Source of the DNA: AWTP1-13 sp963814055 | Lineage (GTDB): Bacteria > Pseudomonadota > Alphaproteobacteria > Rhizobiales > Hyphomicrobiaceae | Direction: 5' to 3' | Length of the DNA stretch: 64,000 nt | Assembly (NCBI GenBank): GCA_963814055.1 | Contig: CAWFBJ010000014.1 | Span: 1-64,000, forward strand | Shown here: piece after piece, positions 8,969-18,381 of the stretch | Position numbering within the stretch: the first letter of the stretch is position 1 | Layout: every line of letters begins with the position of its first letter | Notes under the pieces: model-generated | Told to the model about the DNA's origin: nothing | Seen by the model: the letters and a program-made list of their open reading frames with translations, nothing else | Database searches by the model: none | Made by a program: the position numbers and the translations under genes

Positions 8969-9229
8969 ATGAACGACGAACGGAAATTTGGGTGGATAGA
9001 CGGAAAATTTGAGGACACGTACCCGAACTATTATGGGGCCGGGCTCGTCACCATCGTGCTGCGTCTGGCTGCCAGCATGAACAGCCGTCACCACGCTTCA
9101 TGGTTCCAGAAGCAGACAGAGCATGAGAAGCTTGGCCTTCTCAATCGACTGCGCCCTGCCTTGCCTAATGTGTTGTCAGCGCCGAAGGGCGGTCTTGAAG
9201 GACCGCAACGAGGCGCTCCGCGCTTGTAA
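8969..9229 (+). CDS. Hypothetical protein, doubtful
   Basis: An 86-codon frame, MNDERKFGWIDGKFEDTYPN..., in an otherwise empty 1.2-kb stretch (8341-9526). No domain is recognised. The frame is also open upstream to 8750, and the last 20 residues (KGGLEGPQRGAP) look like low-complexity noise. The local base composition is less GC-rich than the surroundings. Apart from the 8480 inverted repeat, I see nothing else in 8341-9526. Confidence 0.25.
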   Translation: MNDERKFGWIDGKFEDTYPNYYGAGLVTIVLRLAASMNSRHHASWFQKQTEHEKLGLLNRLRPALPNVLSAPKGGLEGPQRGAPRL

Positions 9230-9616
9230 GGTCCAAGGGCGCCCCGCCAGCGTGACGGGCCCGCGAGGTGCGGTGATATGCACCGATCCAGGCGAACGTT
9301 TAACTCACTACGCCAACGGATCCACCTCTGGCGTCGCAGAATGCAACCACCGAGATTCATCGCAGTGCGGTCTGCTGATGACGCCACGGGCAGTCTGCGC
9401 ACAAGATGAATGGTACCAAAAAATTAACTAAAAAGAGTAGGTCAAATTCATAGTAACGGCGCCACGTTTACGAAGTTTTCCGACCTTCCCGCCAAGCTGA
9501 TCGGTGATGCTTCACGGGTCGGGGCCATGCGTCGCGCAATCAATCTAATCGTCTTCGCCAGCCTAAGGCCACCGGCTCTACTCAGACCGGCCCTTAGCCA
9601 TTACTTAAGGAAAGGG

Positions 9617-12132
9617 GTGAGCATTCGGATTCCGCTCTTTGGCACCTGGTTGCGTTGGATTGACGATGCGCCCATTTGGGCGAAGGCCTGCGCCGCATCG
9701 GCTGTTCTTCTGCTCTGCCTGATCGGGCTAGGCCTAAATGCGTACCTGGCATTCAATCGGTCATCTACCAACCTGCTACATCATTCAGAGGTCGAGCTAC
9801 CAAAACAGCGTGCCGCGTCCAAGTTGATGGGCGACATTACGGCAGCCCATTTGAAGATTTTTCGCTATGTCACGTGGACGCAGATCGGTGTCGGAGCGGA
9901 CAGTGCAGAGATTTTCGCGGAACTCAAAGCATTGGGAAACCGCTTCCAACAAGTGGACCTATTGTCGGCGGACACCGAGCGCACAACGGTACTGTCCAAG
10001 AGGTGGGACCGGTACAACCACGAAATAAGCGCTGTTGTTGCAGCAGCAGCTACCGATCCCTCGATGGCGTCGATGCTGTTGGCCAACACAGATGATGAGT
10101 TCCGCAGTATTGCCGCCGAACTACAGGAACGTTTAAATCTTGTCGCCGATCAAACAACAACGACGAGCAAGCATTTCGCGACCGAGGCGCGATGGAATCG
10201 CAATGTGCTAGCGCTCGGCGGCGCGCTCGGTGTTCTGGTCAGCATGGCTGTGATGCTACTTGTTGGTCGCTCAATCATCGCTCCGATTCGTTCGATTACT
10301 CAAGCCATGCACGACGTGCCGGCGGAGCATGTCCAGATCAAAGCCGACTATCGCAATCGCAAAGACGAGATCGGCCAGATGGTTCAGGCGATTGCTCTGT
10401 CTCGGCAGACTTTGGGGCGGCAAGAGGAAAAACTGCGGGCGCAGAACCTGCAGCTCGATGCGGCTCTCGGCAACATGGTGCAAGGCCTCGCTATGTTCGA
10501 TGCCGAGCAGCGCATCGTGATCGCCAATGCGCAATACGCGGAGATATACGGGCTTACTGCAGAGCAGGTGAAGCCGGGCACCACGTTCCGCGAAATCCTG
10601 CAGCATCGCATTAGGAGCGGCCAGTATGGCGGCAAGAGCGTCGACGATGTGCTGGCCGGGATTCGCAAGCATATCCCTGAAAAGACTTCTGGCCACTATT
10701 TAAGCGAGCTAGCAGACGGGCGGTGCATTGCGGTATCGGTGCAATGCATGACCCACGGCGGCACCGTCACCACCCACCAGGACATCACGGAGCAACGCCG
10801 CTCGGAGGCGAAGATCGCGCACATGGCGCTGCACGACACTCTAACGGGGCTTGCCAATCGCGCGCTGCTCAACGAGCGGCTCGAACTTGCCTTGGCCCGC
10901 GTCCACGGCGGCGAGATGCTGGCCATACACCTCATCGACCTCGATCTTTTCAAGAACGTCAACGACACTCTGGGCCACCCCGCCGGCGATAAGCTCCTGA
11001 CTTTGGTGTCTAATCGGCTCGCGCGATTGGTGCGAGAAGGCGACACGATTGCGCGCATGGGCGGCGACGAGTTCGCGATCGTGCAGATCGCAATCAATGG
11101 GCCAACTGGATGCCACCTCCCTCGCGCACAGGGTCATCGAAGCAGTGAGCGCACCCTACGAGATTGGAGGTCATCAGGTTGTGATCGGTGCCAGCGTCGG
11201 TATCGCGGTTGGGCCGGGAGATGGGCTAGACCACCACGAACTCATGCGAAACGCGGATCTGGCGCTTTACAAAGCCAAGGCCGACGGACGCGGAACGTTT
11301 CGTTTCTTCGAGCCAGACATGGACTCGCAAGTGCAGGCGCGGCGGGCGCTGGAAAATGACTTACGAAAGGCGCTTCCCGCCGGCGAGTTTGAACTCCACT
11401 ACCAACCGGTCGTCGATATTGCGAGCAATGACATCTGTGGTTTCGAGGCCCTCATTCGCTGGCATCACCCCAAGCAGGGCATGGTGGCGCCCAACGCGTT
11501 CATCCCGCTGGCTGAGGAGACAGGCCTGATCATTCCGCTGGGTGAATGGGTGATTCGCGAGGCTTGCGCCGCCGCTGCGCGATGGCCCGAAGATCTGAAA
11601 GTCGCGGTCAATCTTTCACCAGCTCAATTCCGCAGCCCTGGACTGGTGCAAGTCATTTTCAATGCGCTGGCCGCATCAGGGTTGGCAGCCGGAACGGCTA
11701 GAACTGGAAATCACCGAGACGGTCCTGTTGCAAGACAGCGAGGCTACCCTAGGCAAGCTTTATCAGTTGCGTGAGCTGGGCGTACGCATAGCCATGGACG
11801 ACTTCGGCACAGGCTATTCTTCGCTCAGCTACCTGCAGAGTTTTCCCTTCGACAAAATCAAAATCGACCGGTCCTTCATCAAGGACATTACTGAAAGTTC
11901 AGGTTCGCTCAACATCGTACGGGCGGTAGCCGCGCTCGCTAGGGGGTTGGGTATGACCACGACGGCCGAGGGCGTGGAAACGAAGGAACAGCTTGAGACT
12001 ATCGCCTTGGAGGGTTGCACCGAGATGCAAGGCTTCTTGTTCAGTCGGCCCTTGCCACCGCAAGAAATCGAGCGCCTCTTTCTGTCGCAGCGGAGACAAG
12101 TCGAGTTCCGGCTCAACGTGGCCGCCGGGTGA
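9617..12132 (+). pseudogene. Membrane GGDEF-EAL cyclic-di-GMP protein, two frameshifts
   Basis: Three frames join into one 837-residue signalling protein: a transmembrane segment near 9680-9745, a periplasmic helical sensor, a second membrane segment near 10210-10265, HAMP-like linker, PAS domain, GGDEF domain (intact GGDEF at about 11062) and EAL domain (FEALIRW near 11445, DDFGTGYSSLSYL near 11800, KIDRSFI). One extra base near 11100 (AATGGGCC for AATGGCC) ends the first frame inside GGDEF and another near 11685 (TTGGCAG for TTGCAG) splits the EAL domain. Removing both gives a length divisible by three. GTG 9617 follows AAGG; ATG 9527 is an alternative start. As read, only the sensor and part of GGDEF are made. 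Confidence 0.8.
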
Positions 12133-12347
12133 TCCACATTTCGACGCCTTTGGTCGAAGGTCGAAGGCGCGAACCTCATCGAGACCGACGCTCGTCGCTT
12201 CAAAACCGCCTACGATTTAGGCCTGCGCCATGTCTGGAGGCCAATGAGGCAGGCGCGTATTGCTGCAGCGGCCAGGTCCGGTCCGCGGCGGCCACTGCGT
12301 CTGCGCTTGTCGAGAATTGCCATCGGTCACAGCCGACGCGAACGGAA

Positions 12348-12425
12348 GTTCGGGGTCAGAAGCGGACGTAGCCGCGCTGTTAGTGAGTCGTCCGCTTTGC
12401 CCTGAAATCGGACATCCGCCAGCAT
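12348..12425. repeat. Dispersed palindromic repeat, copy D (partial)
   Basis: GGGGTCAGAAGCGGACGTAG (12350-12369) is the repeat head and GTCCGCTTTGCCCTGAAATCGGACATC (about 12389-12415) the degenerate palindrome; the GTGCCA tail is missing. It sits between the GGDEF-EAL remnant and the mutarotase remnant. The bases before it (12133-12347) hold no gene. Confidence 0.62.
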
Positions 12426-12489
12426 CGCGGCCGGCGTGGGCTGTGCCGAGAGCGGCAATGCGACCAAGCCCGTCCAGAGTACCCCCGGG

Positions 12490-12825
12490 TCTGGTCTCCC
12501 CCGCAAACACATCTCCAGCTGGACCGATCAGCCCCCTCACCAAATGCTCCGCATCGAGAGCGAAATCGAACACCTCTACAAAGGGATCAAGCGGGCCATT
12601 CGTGTGGAAGATGAAACCCGCAGTCTCACGGTGGAGACCACCAGTGACCAGGTCGTCGTCTGGAACCCGTGGAGCGAGAAAGCAAAAGACCCTCGACATG
12701 CCGCCCGACGGCTACAAAATCATGCTTTGCATCGAGGCCGCCAACATCGAACCCGTCCTCTCCATTGGACCCCCGGCTCCAGACACACGCTCGGCACGCG
12801 TGTCTCTGTACGTTAAACGCTTGGC
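12490..12825 (+). pseudogene. D-hexose-6-phosphate mutarotase (YeaD-like), 3' fragment
   Basis: RVEDETRSLTVETTSDQVVVWNPW in one frame (about 12600-12670) followed, after a shift near 12685, by DMPPDGYKIMLCIEAANI and IGPPAPDTRSA in another matches the C-terminal half of galactose-mutarotase-like hexose-6-phosphate epimerases (V-WNPW, DM-Y--M-C-E-AN are family signatures). The N-terminal half is absent: upstream the sequence turns into repeat copy D. So it is a frameshifted, 5'-truncated remnant. Confidence 0.62.
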
Positions 12826-12904
12826 TGAAAGGTGCCGGACGGCAGGCCGGTGCTTGCCGCCGCTTTCACGTTGAAAACGTACTACAAGCACCACAATCAA
12901 GGGC

Positions 12905-13414
12905 TCAACCACCCTTTTTGAAGAAGACGTAGTCGGCGGAGTACGGCACGCTGAGAAACCAACCAGTCTGCTCACAGGAGCCGTCGGCGGTACCACCCTT
13001 GGTGTTGATCCTCTGGATGGTTGACGCACCAGTTAGCTGTCCCGTGCCGCGTTGGGACGAAACTTCCAGTTTGAGCAGCGGAATGTCCTTGGCGGTCGCT
13101 CCGGGTGCCCGTCCGCCGGCCTTGGCGGTGACGAGGCTGCCATCGGCCAATTCCCAGCTCGGTCCGGCGTAGTGACGGCCAACGGTCTTTCCATTGACGA
13201 ACAGGGCAGCAATGGGTTCGCGGAATTGCCAGGCAAGTTTGCCGCTTGTATCGGCTTTGCATTCGTAGAGCTGCGCGCCCTCAGCATGAACAGTCAGGAT
13301 CGAGGTCTCCCCCGAAGCGGCGGCAATCGCGTCGGGAACCTGCGCGGCCCCCTCGATGGCCAACGTGAGAGAAAAAAGACCAGCGGCAGAGACAGCGATC
13401 ACAACAGACTTCAT
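12905..13414 (-). CDS. Secreted DUF3455 domain protein
   Basis: A 169-residue exported protein. Residues 1-24 are a signal peptide (MKSVVIAVSAAGLFSLTLAI), and the rest reads as DUF3455: GAQLYECKADTSGKLAWQFREPIAALF, GRHYAGPSWELADGSLV, then IPLLKLEVSSQRGTGQLTGASTIQRINTKGG and a C-terminal PYSADYVFFKKG. Function of the family is unknown; members are periplasmic or extracellular. ATG 13414 has AAGGAGGAC just upstream, which decides against the 39-residue longer frame. Intact. Confidence 0.8.
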   Translation of the reverse strand: MKSVVIAVSAAGLFSLTLAIEGAAQVPDAIAAASGETSILTVHAEGAQLYECKADTSGKLAWQFREPIAALFVNGKTVGRHYAGPSWELADGSLVTAKAGGRAPGATAKDIPLLKLEVSSQRGTGQLTGASTIQRINTKGGTADGSCEQTGWFLSVPYSADYVFFKKGG

Positions 13415-13699
13415 TGCAGCGTCCTCCTTTTCAGATGCGCAAGCGCACCACAGCAACGCGGCCGACATGGAGCCAGCGATGCGGCGCCCGGAAATCGCCA
13501 TCATCCACAATTTGATAACGGTGGGAATCATCCGGACGTATTGCGGCGCCTTGAAAGAGAGCTACGTTGAACCTTCAAAGCATCGGCACTTCGCCTTTTA
13601 GAATCATCATTTTGCGAGCTCGGACGTGAGCCACGCCCAGTCCAGTACTTCCGTATTGGGAGAAGCACGCAGCGAGCGGTTAGCATGGAGAGCCGAAAG

Positions 13700-14125
13700 C
13701 TAAGTGCGCTGGTGTGCGACTAGGCGCTCTTCTTGGGGCCATCGGGTGAGATGTTCGAACAGCGCGTTGGGTGCTTTCGCGCGGTCAGCAACCCAAACGA
13801 AAACGTCTGTGCCTCCAGCGGCAGCACCTTCTTGAAAGCGCGGGTTGTCCTGACTGTCCAAGGAGCGGCGAACGAATGCCGCCGCCTCGGGATCGGCAGG
13901 GTCCGCAAAGAGACCGAGGAAGCCAAGAGTGATGAGGCTGAAACCTTCAGCAGCATCATCAAGGTCAGCTCGTTGAGCGAGCGCATCGAAGATTCCGAAG
14001 CAATACCCGAGTACCCAGATGCCTTCGAGGGCTTGCGACGGCGTTTGCGTTGCCATCGCCAACTGCGTCGTGATGAGGTCTTGGCCGATCGAGGAGATTT
14101 TGCCGAGGCGATCTGCATCAGCCAT
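13700..14125 (-). CDS. Conserved-looking hypothetical protein
   Basis: A 141-residue soluble protein with no domain I recognise. It is mildly acidic and mostly helical in look (ADRLGKISSIGQDLITTQLA, then GIWVLGYCFGIFDALAQRA, then FSLITLGFLGLFADPADPEA). There is no signal peptide. ATG 14125 has a GGGACCTCC purine site at usual spacing; a longer start at 14194 would begin in repeat DNA. Codon use is like the neighbours, so it is probably a real gene. Confidence 0.5.
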   Translation of the reverse strand: MADADRLGKISSIGQDLITTQLAMATQTPSQALEGIWVLGYCFGIFDALAQRADLDDAAEGFSLITLGFLGLFADPADPEAAAFVRRSLDSQDNPRFQEGAAAGGTDVFVWVADRAKAPNALFEHLTRWPQEERLVAHQRT

Positions 14126-14187
14126 CGTTGGAGGTCCCTTTTGCGAAAAGAGACGAGGATAACCCGAAACGCGGCATACCCTGAAAG

Positions 14188-14226
14188 AAAGCATCTGTAC
14201 GTCCGCTTTGTGCCAGAACCTGACTT
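14188..14226. repeat. Dispersed palindromic repeat, copy E (tail only)
   Basis: CATCTGTACGTCCGCTTTGTGCCAGAACCTGACTTCC contains the right-hand block of copies B and C (TCCGCTTTGTGCCA, then a short gap and CTGAC). The head and palindrome are missing. It lies just upstream of the 13700-14125 minus-strand gene. Confidence 0.5.
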
Positions 14227-14279
14227 CCCACGGAGCCAGCCAAGTGGTGCGCGACGTTGTTAAGTTATGAAGAGCTTGC

Positions 14280-15563
14280 CTACGAGAATAACCTCGAGAT
14301 TGCAGACAAGAACGAGCCTATTGTTCCACCCACCTTGCCGAGAACTCCCTGCAGGTTGCTGTAAAGCTGCCAGCCTACCGTGGCCGCGGGTGCGGCGAGG
14401 CGCACGGCGAGGGCCTGAGCCTCCGAGCGCCCGAGATCGAGCTGCAGGCGCTCCAGATGCCAGGCACGCAGCAGGCCTACGACCTCGTCGAGCCGCTCCT
14501 CCACTGTGCGTGGCCGCCCATCAACTCCGATAGCCCGTACGTGCTTGCCCGCGACTGGCGGGACTACATTGCGTCGAAGCGTCTCGATCTCCTCCCTGAC
14601 CGTGCGTTTGACCTTGATGTTGAGCAGCAGCCACGATGGAACGAAACCGACGACGAGCAGCACGCCAGCCACTGCAAGGCCCAGAAAGTCGGAGGCCGCG
14701 CCGCCGGCATACCAGATGTAGAATGCGGTGACACAGGCAAAACCCAGCACGATGCTGGCGCCCTGCGAACTCATCTGCAAGAACGGGCGATAAAGCCTAT
14801 TCTGAACCACGGTGGCGATGGGTTCGCGGAAGCGGTGGCTGCGCAGCGCCCGGTAGCTCATCACCAAGAATCCAGCCAGGACCACCCAGATCATCGCGTT
14901 GAGCAGCCATTCCGCACACCAGATGCCCCACATTAGATAGTCAATGGCGTGCAACGCCTGGTCCTCACTAAGCTTCTCGTATCGATCGCTCGTGAGATAG
15001 CGGTAGTCGAGCGCGCAGAACGGCACAGTGATGCCTACCGCAACCAGGGCTCCCGCCGGGCCGAGAATGCGGCGGACGCCTGCAGCTACCTGTTCGGCTG
15101 AAATGTCGAGTTCGGCTGTACCCGCCGCGTACTTGCACGCGAATAGCCTGACGAACAGCCTAAGCGCAATCAGATGGGCCGCTAGGTAGAAGGGCTGGAT
15201 GTGCCATTCCCGCGAGGCCAGGAAACGTGAAGTGTTGGGCGCTATCACCCATCCTGCCAGCCAGCAACCCGCCGAGAGCACTACAACCAGCAGATAGAAC
15301 GCAACCGGGCTAAGCAGCAGACGATCGACAGCCGAACGAACCAGCTCATCCTGCGACTGCGGTGGTAGGGCGGCTGCTTCGTCTCCCGCTCGTCGGCGTT
15401 CGGTGGCGATCTCCCTCATGAGGCGCCTGTGGCGGCCACCAAGCACGATGAGGACGAACAGCAGGATGATCGAGACGCCCAACAGACCAACGGCCAGCGC
15501 GGGCCAGCCCAGGACACGATCGGGCTGTTCGAGAACCTGCGCAAACTGCGCACGCCAATCCAT
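14280..15563 (-). CDS. Multi-pass membrane protein of unknown function
   Basis: A 427-residue protein with about seven hydrophobic segments (near residues 20-42, 85-108, 122-140, 165-185, 215-238, 263-285 and 290-312), a charged loop after the first (RRLMREIATERRRAGDE), and a soluble C-terminal part with a helical stretch (EERLDEVVGLLRAWHLERLQ) that may be a coiled coil. No transporter or enzyme motif is recognised. It is alone on the minus strand, with the recombinase gene upstream on the same strand. Start ATG 15563. Confidence 0.55.
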   Translation of the reverse strand: MDWRAQFAQVLEQPDRVLGWPALAVGLLGVSIILLFVLIVLGGRHRRLMREIATERRRAGDEAAALPPQSQDELVRSAVDRLLLSPVAFYLLVVVLSAGCWLAGWVIAPNTSRFLASREWHIQPFYLAAHLIALRLFVRLFACKYAAGTAELDISAEQVAAGVRRILGPAGALVAVGITVPFCALDYRYLTSDRYEKLSEDQALHAIDYLMWGIWCAEWLLNAMIWVVLAGFLVMSYRALRSHRFREPIATVVQNRLYRPFLQMSSQGASIVLGFACVTAFYIWYAGGAASDFLGLAVAGVLLVVGFVPSWLLLNIKVKRTVREEIETLRRNVVPPVAGKHVRAIGVDGRPRTVEERLDEVVGLLRAWHLERLQLDLGRSEAQALAVRLAAPAATVGWQLYSNLQGVLGKVGGTIGSFLSAISRLFS

Positions 15564-15698
15564 CGGCTCCCCCTCCCGTTGTTTCGCCGCGGCTCAGGCC
15601 ATCCTAGAATCCAACTGTGTCATGGGCGAATCCGGCGATCTGCGCGCATGGCGCAGCTTGCTGCGGTTCGCCAAACAGTCCGGCCTATTGAGACTGCG

Positions 15699-16715
15699 TC
15701 ACGCTACGTCAGTTCCACCTCTGAAAGGTGCCGCCAGCGCAAGCGCCGGAGACTTCTTAGGGTGCGAGCAACCACTCCCTAATTGTTCGTGCCCGAACTC
15801 GGGAACGTTCAAACCGAGGGTATGCTCAAACCAAGCAGACACAATCCCGCGGTGACACCATTTGGGATCGGGAGGCGGCTTTTCGAAGCATAGTAGTGCT
15901 GGCACCGCTGGACCAGCGAGCGCTTGGATCTCCGCAAGTACGACGTGTGGCTTGAGTGCGCCGAGGATCTCCATGTAGAGCCGGCAATACTCAGCCTCAG
16001 ACACTGAATGCAGCCAGGGTCCGGGCGCGAGTTTTCGGTACATGCGGTAGCCACGTTGGCCCCGCGGCGTGCCGCGGCTGATGCCGATCCTTGCGTAGCC
16101 GTCCGGCAACCGTGCGTACCAGGAGGCCGTGACGAGCAGTGGCTTTGCGTCGGTCACGTCATTTGGCTTCAACTGGTCTGCGATGCGGTAGATACTGGAT
16201 CGCGCTATACCAAGACGTTTGCTTGCTTCCGCTGGGCCAATACCTGAGTTCAGCATCTCCTCGATCTCGGACTTGCGGGCACGCACCGTCGGCTTGCGAC
16301 CCCGGTACTTCCCGTCCGCCTTTGCTTTGGCGATTCCTTCGCGTTGCCGTTCCAGCATGAGGGCACGTTCGAACTCGCCGACCGCGCCCAGCACTTGGAG
16401 CATGAACACGCTCGTTGGATTTTCCGTGTCGAGGTCCATGGTAAGGATCTTGAGGTTGGCACCTTTCTCTTTCACTCGATCTACGATGTTGAGGAGATCG
16501 CGAACAGAACGCGCCAGCCGATCCAACTTCGTGACTACAAGCGTGTCACCTTCGCGAATGAAGTCGAGAGCACGATCAAGTTCGACCCGCGTTGCAATGG
16601 AGCTGACCTGCTCGGAGAATAACTTCTCCGTTCCCGCAGCCTGCAGATCGCGGTGTTGAGCCTCAAGGCCAGCTAGCTGTTCAACTGTTGAAGTGCGCGC
16701 GTAGCCAACCAGCAT
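15699..16715 (-). CDS. Serine recombinase (resolvase/invertase) fused to a DUF488-like domain
   Basis: Residues 1-140 are a resolvase/invertase catalytic domain: nucleophile Ser9 in GYARTSTVEQ, KLDRLARS at 63-70 and EFERALMLERQREGIAKAK at 114-132. Residues 145-180 are the DNA-binding helix-turn-helix (GIGPAEASKRLGIARSSIYR). The usual protein would end near 190, but this frame continues without a break into about 125 residues resembling DUF488: SWYARLPDGYARIGISRGTP, YRKLAP, LLCFEK and a CHR motif (WCHRGIVSAWFEHTLG, 286-301). The tail after 310 is low complexity. Probable binding sites lie just upstream (16723-16822). The fusion is unusual; a fused stop-codon loss from two adjacent genes is possible. 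Confidence 0.75.
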   Translation of the reverse strand: MLVGYARTSTVEQLAGLEAQHRDLQAAGTEKLFSEQVSSIATRVELDRALDFIREGDTLVVTKLDRLARSVRDLLNIVDRVKEKGANLKILTMDLDTENPTSVFMLQVLGAVGEFERALMLERQREGIAKAKADGKYRGRKPTVRARKSEIEEMLNSGIGPAEASKRLGIARSSIYRIADQLKPNDVTDAKPLLVTASWYARLPDGYARIGISRGTPRGQRGYRMYRKLAPGPWLHSVSEAEYCRLYMEILGALKPHVVLAEIQALAGPAVPALLCFEKPPPDPKWCHRGIVSAWFEHTLGLNVPEFGHEQLGSGCSHPKKSPALALAAPFRGGTDVA

Positions 16716-16722
16716 CTCGTTT

Positions 16723-16822
16723 GTCCCATTGGGGTTTCAGAGATCCTAGACCGCGTGTCCCAAAAAGCAAGAATAATCCTATTGGGACGCAGAAGAAGGA
16801 AGAATGAGACGTCCCATTGGGG
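16723..16822. promoter_or_regulatory. Repeated operator or res-type sites upstream of the recombinase
   Basis: The motif GTCCCATTGGGG occurs at 16723-16734 and again, as CGTCCCATTGGGG, at 16810-16822. An inverted version TCCTATTGGGACG is at 16777-16789 and a half-site GTCCCAA at 16757-16763. They sit in the 100 bases before the recombinase start, where serine recombinases often bind to regulate themselves or to recombine. Both uses are inference. Confidence 0.55.
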
Positions 16823-17110
16823 GAAGGTTGTGTGAGACGAAGTTAATGCCGCCGCGCAGGTGTCAAGCCACCTTCAATCGCGGTATCCCGCGGCCAAACC
16901 AGTCAGTCGCAACTATACAGAAGCCGACATCTTGAGATCGCACGCCCCGGATCCTGGCTGGGCTCATGCCTATGTCGGCTTGCTGAAGCCAAGCGGGCGA
17001 TGGCGCTTCACGCTGCCTGCAGCTTTCCGCAAGCTGGGGTAATCCGATCCCGGCCTCTCGCTATCCTTGAGCTGGGATTGATTCGTCCCAGTAACAGAGG
17101 GAGACGCGCA

Positions 17111-17444
17111 ATGGCACTGTTCGTCGGACTAGATGTGTCGCTCAGGACCACGTCGATTTGCGTGGTGGAAGCCGACGGGTCGGTCGTGTGGGAAGGAAAG
17201 GCCGAGAGCGAACCCGTGCCCTTGATGAAGGCGCTGTCGCGGTGGCGCAGGAAGATCCGGCTGGTCGGGATCGAGGCCTGACAAGAAGTGGTCGAGCCTG
17301 AAGGCCTGGGGCGTGAAGCTTGCGAGACTCGTCGGCACGAAAAAGGCAATCGTCGCCGTTGCACGCAAATTGGCAATTATCATGCACAGGATGTGGGTGA
17401 ACGGGGTAGCGTTTGAGTTTGGCGCGAACGCTGTTCGCGTCTAG
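17111..17444 (+). pseudogene. IS110-family transposase, internally deleted
   Basis: ATG 17111 opens MALFVGLDVSLRTTSICVVE...IRLVGIEA, the start of an IS110 DEDD transposase, and stops at 17281. Directly after, in another frame, comes LKAWGVKLARLVGTKKAIVAVARKLAII-MHRMWV, the C-terminal end of the same family, with TAG 17442-17444. About 250 residues of middle, including the rest of the catalytic domain, are gone. The upstream 16823-17110 contains a 10-bp inverted repeat (AAGCCGACAT at 16921, ATGTCGGCTT at 16972) but no gene. Confidence 0.75.
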
Positions 17445-17940
17445 AGGTCCGTCCTCGCTCTGCGCGTTCTGCTCAACCGAGGACGTGGGGGCAGACCGTC
17501 ACGGTCGTTGTGCTCGCCTCGCGGGCACGTGCCTGGCAGCTTGGTCGACCTAGCCTCTCCGGACCCCCATCATGGAGCGAGTTGGCTCGACTCCGAAGAG
17601 AAGCATGGGCCTGGTTGTGTGGAGAGCGCTTAGCCAGTCGACCTCATGAGTTGGTCAGTCCGTCTCGATCGTTGTTGAGTGAAAGTGCGTTTACTCACGC
17701 GCCGGCAGCTTGGACGAACGCGCTCAGCATACGCGCCGGTCGACGGGATTTCTGCGTGTGCTCGATACACTCCCGCGGGAACGACCGTCACCCGCATGGG
17801 CGGAGACGCCGGCTTCCGGCCCGGGCGGCTCCGTCGCGCGGCCAACTGTGCCGCGCGATAGGGCGTGACCCGACCGAAGGAAGGGGGCCGCCAAGATCAA
17901 CGACCTCCGTCAGCTAAACTTTTGCCGGACTTGCTGCCGC
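17445..17940. other. Non-coding debris, no gene recognised
   Basis: About 500 bases after the IS110 remnant. Open frames on both strands are short, have no ribosome sites and no recognisable motif. It probably represents more degraded mobile-element DNA. Confidence 0.4.
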
Positions 17941-17944
17941 GCCA

Positions 17945-18196
17945 GTGGTCGGGCAGAGTGGGCCAGGCGCAGCTCAATCGCTTCGCTGCCCCGCGCATGA
18001 TCTTGATCGCCTCCTCCGTCAGTCTTGTTTGCAGGAGTTGGTCCACAGACCATCCCTCTTTCCCAACGAAGTACGTCACGAGCAGCTGGTATCGCGGATA
18101 ACTGCCATTTCATCATCATCGGGATATCGACAGGTCGATCGCCAAGCGCGTCCCACAACTCCTCGAACGAGTGCCGGGGCTCGATATCTACATAGC
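17945..18196 (-). pseudogene. Unidentified gene remnant, frameshifted
   Basis: Reading the minus strand, VDIEPRHSFEELWDALGDRP continues with VDIPMMMKWQLS, then changes frame near 18095 to RYQLLVTYFVGKEGWSVDQL and LTEEAIKIMRGAAKRLS. Both parts look protein-like and join smoothly, but neither start nor stop is clear and I do not recognise the family. Confidence 0.3.
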
Positions 18197-18381
18197 ATCA
18201 CCATCGACGATTAGGCACTGCAGCGCATGGGCGTCGCGCAGAGCCGATACTGTCGTCACCGTGGATAAGCTGGAACCCGCACCACGTGGACGGGAACTGC
18301 CTTGGTAACTGGGACTGTAGCTGCGGGAGCCGAGCTTCAGGGGGCGAAACGCACGTGGGGACTGGTGACGGTCAGAGGCTG

